64,000 nt of DNA, taken from Chersky-840 sp035604715. Its GTDB lineage: Bacteria; Actinomycetota; Acidimicrobiia; Acidimicrobiales; UBA8190. The stretch covers positions 111,933-175,932 of the forward strand of contig CAVSWP010000010.1 of assembly GCA_963731665.1 (NCBI GenBank), read 5' to 3'. This document shows positions 60,916 through 64,000 of the stretch, piece after piece. The notes below the pieces were generated by a model that saw only the letters and a list, made by a program, of their open reading frames with translations, searched no databases and had not been told where the DNA came from. The position numbers were made by a program, and so were the translations under genes. The number at the start of each line of letters is the position of its first letter. Position 1 is the first letter of the stretch.

Positions 60916-62364
60916 CTACGGCGTGATCTCCACGGGTGCGGCATTCGAGCCCTCGTAGTCAAACCCCCAGGTGCCCCACACGAGGTAGTTCCCGGCTGGA
61001 ACCTGGGACTGCGGGCAGCCCGACGCATACACAGACGGACCGGTGCACTCGACCTGATTCCAGACGAACTGGGTCGTCACGAACGAGTCCGCAGGTATCG
61101 GCTCTTCATCGTTGCCGGCGGGACAGGGCGGCCCCCGACCCTGTGGGGTTGCCTGCGCGTCCCACACCTCCGGACCCACAAAGGGCGGTCCGGACGACTG
61201 GTAGACGAAGGCGTCGGAGCAGCCCGGGGCCCTGGAGCCGACGTTGGCCGAGCAGGCCACCGCGGTCGGGTTCAAGTAGGTGAGCGTGATGGTGACGGGC
61301 TCACCCTCCGAGTAGCTGTTCTGGTCGGTGGTGGCGGTGAAGTCGGTCTCGGCGCACGGCGGTAACGGGTCACTGGTGGTGGCGGCGATGCCCACCACGG
61401 GGGCGGCCAGACGCGTTCCCGCCATTCCGCCCAGGTAGGTCGCGTCGCCGAAGGCGAAGACTCCGCCGTCGGCGCCGACGAGCCAGTAACCCTTGCCGTC
61501 AGAGGTCGTCGCGATCCCCACCACGCGTGCATCGGGTCTCACCCCCAAGCCGGGGAGGGATCCGAAGAACGCTGCACCGCCGAAGGCGTACACCCCGCCG
61601 TCCGCACCCACGAGCCAGTAGCCGTCGCCATCGGGGTTGGCGGCGATCCCGGTGATGGGCGCGGCCAACCGCTTTGCGCCCAGAGAGCCCAAGAACGGAG
61701 CCTGGCCACGGGCGAACACGCCCCCATCCGCCCCGGCCAGCCAGTAGCCGGCGTCGTCGGCCGACATGGCGACGCCGACGATGGGGGCGGCGAGCGCCGT
61801 GGGCACCTGGCCCCCTGCCACGTCCCACGGAGCGTCGCCGTACCCGTAGACATCACCATCGGCCATGGCCACCAGATAGCCGCCATCGTCCAGGCTGCGA
61901 GCGATTCCGACGGCGGGACTGGGGTCGATCGAGGTGATGATGGGTACCGGGCAGACGGTCATCGGCGGGCCGAAGCAAGGGAAGTTCACGTCGATGCCGC
62001 TCGAGTGAAAGCCCGCGTCCCCCAAAGCGAAGACGCCTTTGTCCTGACCAGCCAGCCAGTAGCCCTTGCCGTCGACCGACTCGGCCACCGCCGACACCGG
62101 GGCCGCCAGGTGTTGGCCGGTCATCGATCCGGCATACGCAGCCGACCCGAAGTTGAACACACCGCCGTCGGCTCCGACGAGGACATAACCGGGGGGCTGT
62201 TCGCCCCCACGCGGTTGTGGAGCCTGGCGCGGTGCAGGGGCCGCCAATGCCACGTGAGGTCCCGTCGCAACCGCCACGCCTGCCGCCACAATCATGACCG
62301 TGACGCAGTCCAAGGCCCGCCCTCGCCATGGTCGCGCTCGCTGTGATGAGCGATTCGATCCCAC
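60916..62364 (-). CDS. secreted repeat protein, predicted beta-propeller, with C-terminal Ig-like domain
   Basis: 482 aa. Signal-type N-terminus (MIVAAGVAVATGPHVALA). Six repeats of about 42 residues, each beginning GYWLVGADGGVFAFGDA or a variant and ending PVVGIAAT(x)DGK; the second is longer, with two cysteines. The C-terminal 130 residues (FTATTDQNSYSEGEPVTI start) look like an Ig-like/BsuPI fold with disulfides. Repeats of this type are common in Acidimicrobiia. The GTG shares its G with the stop of the preceding DUF1801 gene (TAGTG). Confidence 0.82.
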   Translation of the reverse strand: MGSNRSSQRARPWRGRALDCVTVMIVAAGVAVATGPHVALAAPAPRQAPQPRGGEQPPGYVLVGADGGVFNFGSAAYAGSMTGQHLAAPVSAVAESVDGKGYWLAGQDKGVFALGDAGFHSSGIDVNFPCFGPPMTVCPVPIITSIDPSPAVGIARSLDDGGYLVAMADGDVYGYGDAPWDVAGGQVPTALAAPIVGVAMSADDAGYWLAGADGGVFARGQAPFLGSLGAKRLAAPITGIAANPDGDGYWLVGADGGVYAFGGAAFFGSLPGLGVRPDARVVGIATTSDGKGYWLVGADGGVFAFGDATYLGGMAGTRLAAPVVGIAATTSDPLPPCAETDFTATTDQNSYSEGEPVTITLTYLNPTAVACSANVGSRAPGCSDAFVYQSSGPPFVGPEVWDAQATPQGRGPPCPAGNDEEPIPADSFVTTQFVWNQVECTGPSVYASGCPQSQVPAGNYLVWGTWGFDYEGSNAAPVEITP

Positions 62365-62750
62365 TAGTAGCCCTTGGTTTTGGACTTGTTCAGGGTCACG
62401 GCGGCGCGCACGAGAGCCTTTAACGCCCGCTCGTTTATCTTCTCCCCCTCGTGGAAGTCGATGGCACGCCTGGTGTTCCCGTCAAGACTGGAGTTGAAGA
62501 GGCCCGAAGGGTCCTTCAGATCAGCCCCTTTGGCGAAGGTCATCTTCACGACGCTCTTGTAGGTCTCGCCTGTGCAGATCATTCCGTCGTGGGACCACAC
62601 CGGGACCCCTCTCCACTTCCACTCCTCGACGACTTCGGGATCGGCTTCCTTGATCAAGGTACGAAGCCGGCTGAGCATCTTGCCCCGCCAGTCGCTCAGT
62701 TCCTTGATTCTCGCGTCGATCAGCTGAGACGGAGACTCGTCTTTCTTCAT
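62364..62750 (-). CDS. DUF1801 (YdhG-like) protein
   Basis: 128 aa. Typical blocks: IDARIKELSDWRGKMLSRLRTLIKEADPEVVEEWKW, then GVPVWSHDGMICTGETYKSVVKMTF and RRAIDFHEGEKINERALKALVRAAV. A small alpha/beta protein of unknown activity found in many bacteria. Its coding sequence looks less GC-rich than the core genes. Translationally linked to the downstream repeat protein by a TAGTG overlap. Confidence 0.88.
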   Translation of the reverse strand: MKKDESPSQLIDARIKELSDWRGKMLSRLRTLIKEADPEVVEEWKWRGVPVWSHDGMICTGETYKSVVKMTFAKGADLKDPSGLFNSSLDGNTRRAIDFHEGEKINERALKALVRAAVTLNKSKTKGY

Positions 62751-63140
62751 ACCCGTTTCTCTTCCTTAGTACCGATGCTTTACGAAATAGGGGTAATCCC
62801 CATCGGCCAATTCTACCTGGAGCTGCGGTTGGCCTCTAGATGACCGTCGACCATCGGACGGCATAGTCATCTGGTTTTAACGCTTCGGCGTTCGTCACTC
62901 GCCGCTCGTGATGTACATCGACAACCGCGTCAAGAGGTGAGAGTGATGTACCAACTGAGAGAGGATCTCAGGGTTATCGGTCTACTCGGTCATCTTGTCG
63001 TTCCACGGTTGTGTCGCCGACAAGGCGGGCACCTTTGACTGGGAGGCTCCGGACCAAGAGCTGCTCGGGTTTGTCAACGACCTCGAGCGACCACAGGCAC
63101 CTGGGAGACCACGCACTTCGAGGCTCTTCCCGCGGGCTGG
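62751..63140. other. 390-base region without a recognised gene
   Basis: Between the DUF1801 start and the end of the DUF6933 gene. It is clearly more A/T-rich than the first 48 kb. Frames here are short and without family resemblance. A GAGAGTG preceding ATG 62946 opens only 30 codons. I see no repeat or RNA structure. Confidence 0.5.
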
Positions 63141-63638
63141 TCACGGCCGCTCGCCGGCAAGTCTTCGGCTGACGAGCTCGAGCGGGGTCGCGAATCGCCG
63201 TGCGCCGTTGGGCGTGTTGCGCAGGAAGTGGCTCAGTTTCGCGACGTCGCACCGCTCGAGCCCCCCTTCACTGCCTATGACGCGTCGGGCCATGATCACC
63301 ATGTCGTTCATCGACCCGAGGACACTACGACTTCGGGTCGGGGCTGGGTGGATCTGCTTGTAGTCGATCGCACCGAGGGCATCAGGTGGAAAGCCCTCGC
63401 TCTCGAGGCCACGGACGATCTGGCTGTAGACGAACCCGCTGATCGGTCTCAGGAGGCCGACGCCAACGTTCAAGGTCAAGCTGGAGAACAGGGTGCCGTC
63501 GTGGACCAGGAGTACGCATTTCTTGCCGTCTATGTAGACGACGTTGGCGTACCAATCGTCGTCGCTCGGCTCAGCGTCGAGGAGCTCCGGCTTGCCGCCG
63601 ATGACATCGAGCATTCGGGACGTGCAGCGGAGGATCAC
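63141..63638 (-). CDS. DUF6933-like protein
   Basis: 165 aa. ILRCTSRMLDVIGGKPELL at the start, then DDDWYANVVYIDGKKCVLLVHDGTLFSSLTL and a RSVLGSMNDMVIMA block, the pattern of the small DUF6933 family (function unknown). GTG 63638 overlaps the stop of the upstream gene by GTGA, which fixes the start. The longer frame to 63785 lies inside that gene. Confidence 0.8.
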   Translation of the reverse strand: MILRCTSRMLDVIGGKPELLDAEPSDDDWYANVVYIDGKKCVLLVHDGTLFSSLTLNVGVGLLRPISGFVYSQIVRGLESEGFPPDALGAIDYKQIHPAPTRSRSVLGSMNDMVIMARRVIGSEGGLERCDVAKLSHFLRNTPNGARRFATPLELVSRRLAGERP

Positions 63639-63979
63639 TGCGTGGCAGCAGTCAGGTCGATCTCGTGCTTGAGCGCCAGCTCCCCAATGAGATCGGCGAT
63701 CGGAACTGCGTGCTTGTCCGCACTGGATCGGATAATGGCCACAGCTCCAGCGAGCGCATAGAACCAGAAATCGTCCGTTTGCCACCAGGTGATTTCGTCG
63801 AGAAGGTCGGGGTCGATGCCGCCTCGAGCGGCACCGGTAGCCAGGATGGCAAACCTGACCTTCTGAGCCCGGCGGCCCCGGAACTCGTACTCGGGCAGGT
63901 AGTTCTTCAGAAGCTCTCCATAGGGAAGGCCTTGCTTCTCGATGCCGGCGAGGTCCATCGCTTGGACTGCCACCTCCAT
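63635..63979 (-). CDS. hypothetical protein
   Basis: 114 aa from ATG with GGGAGAGG about 6 bases upstream, so the start is inside the window although the frame stays open to the edge. Mostly helical: VAVQAMDLAGIEKQGLPYGELL, WWQTDDFWFYALAGAVAIIR (short hydrophobic stretch) and IADLIGELALKHEIDL. I recognise no family. It overlaps the DUF6933 gene by four bases and is probably its functional partner. Confidence 0.7.
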   Translation of the reverse strand: MEVAVQAMDLAGIEKQGLPYGELLKNYLPEYEFRGRRAQKVRFAILATGAARGGIDPDLLDEITWWQTDDFWFYALAGAVAIIRSSADKHAVPIADLIGELALKHEIDLTAATQ

Positions 63980-64000
63980 GAAGACCTCTCCCGGGAAGGT

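Overview
The window comes from a high-GC actinobacterium. The gene order topA-tmk-holB, DUF2342-tilS-hpt-folE-folP-folB-folK, panC-panD-nadB-nadC-coaX-lysS, clpC-radA-disA-carD-ispD-ispF-rlmB, the SigH/RsrA pair, HemQ, CarD and the DUF3263/LytR_C pair are all actinobacterial. The secreted GYWLVGADGGVFAFG-type repeat protein and the many soil-type secreted proteins make a member of the Acidimicrobiia my best guess. That is an inference from gene content, not from a search.

Positions 1-4.2 kb hold the 3' part of topA, then tmk, holB and tRNA-Thr(CGT). At 4.4-6.2 kb lie a hypothetical gene, an ECF sigma factor with its zinc anti-sigma factor, and a small Cys/His protein. From 6.3 to 19 kb runs a dense co-directional cofactor cluster: a DUF2342 metalloprotease-like protein, tilS, hpt, folE, folP, a phosphatase-like protein without its catalytic cysteine, folB, folK, a single ORF joining a Rossmann/DUF2520 domain to PanC, panD, nadB, nadC, coaX and lysS. 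A reverse-strand polyprenyl diphosphate synthase is followed by clpC, radA, disA, carD, ispD, ispF and rlmB (20-28 kb), then tRNA-Thr(TGT) on the minus strand and DUF3263 plus a LytR_C protein.

At 29-36 kb lies an osmolyte/carbohydrate group (otsB, otsA, glycerate kinase, gpgS) interrupted by a tetR-MFS efflux pair with two near-identical candidate operators. At 36-37.6 kb a clear SAM-I riboswitch precedes a threonine-synthase-family PLP enzyme that overlaps a ThiS/MoaD-like sulfur carrier ending in Gly-Gly. A perfect CIRCE element and solo groEL follow, ending in two strong hairpins. Next come hemQ, larE and a NIL-domain protein (39.5-41.4 kb), then NUDIX, a small Cys protein and a patatin-like lipase. 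At 44.3-46.2 kb an AddB/Cas4-type Fe-S PD-(D/E)XK nuclease overlaps an apparently catalytically degraded partner.

From 46 to 64 kb the content is more accessory: copper amine oxidase, a winged-helix/coiled-coil protein, a Tat-exported phospholipase C-like enzyme, a methyltransferase, an EAL phosphodiesterase, a cyclase, a SpoU methyltransferase, an MBL-fold hydrolase, several lipoproteins and secreted proteins including a GH114 enzyme, and two small overlapping unknown genes at the right edge.

A recurring feature is a TAnnnT hexamer ending 7-9 bases before an ATG/GTG with no Shine-Dalgarno sequence, which points to widespread leaderless transcription. I used it to choose several starts. I saw no insertion sequence, prophage, CRISPR array or origin.
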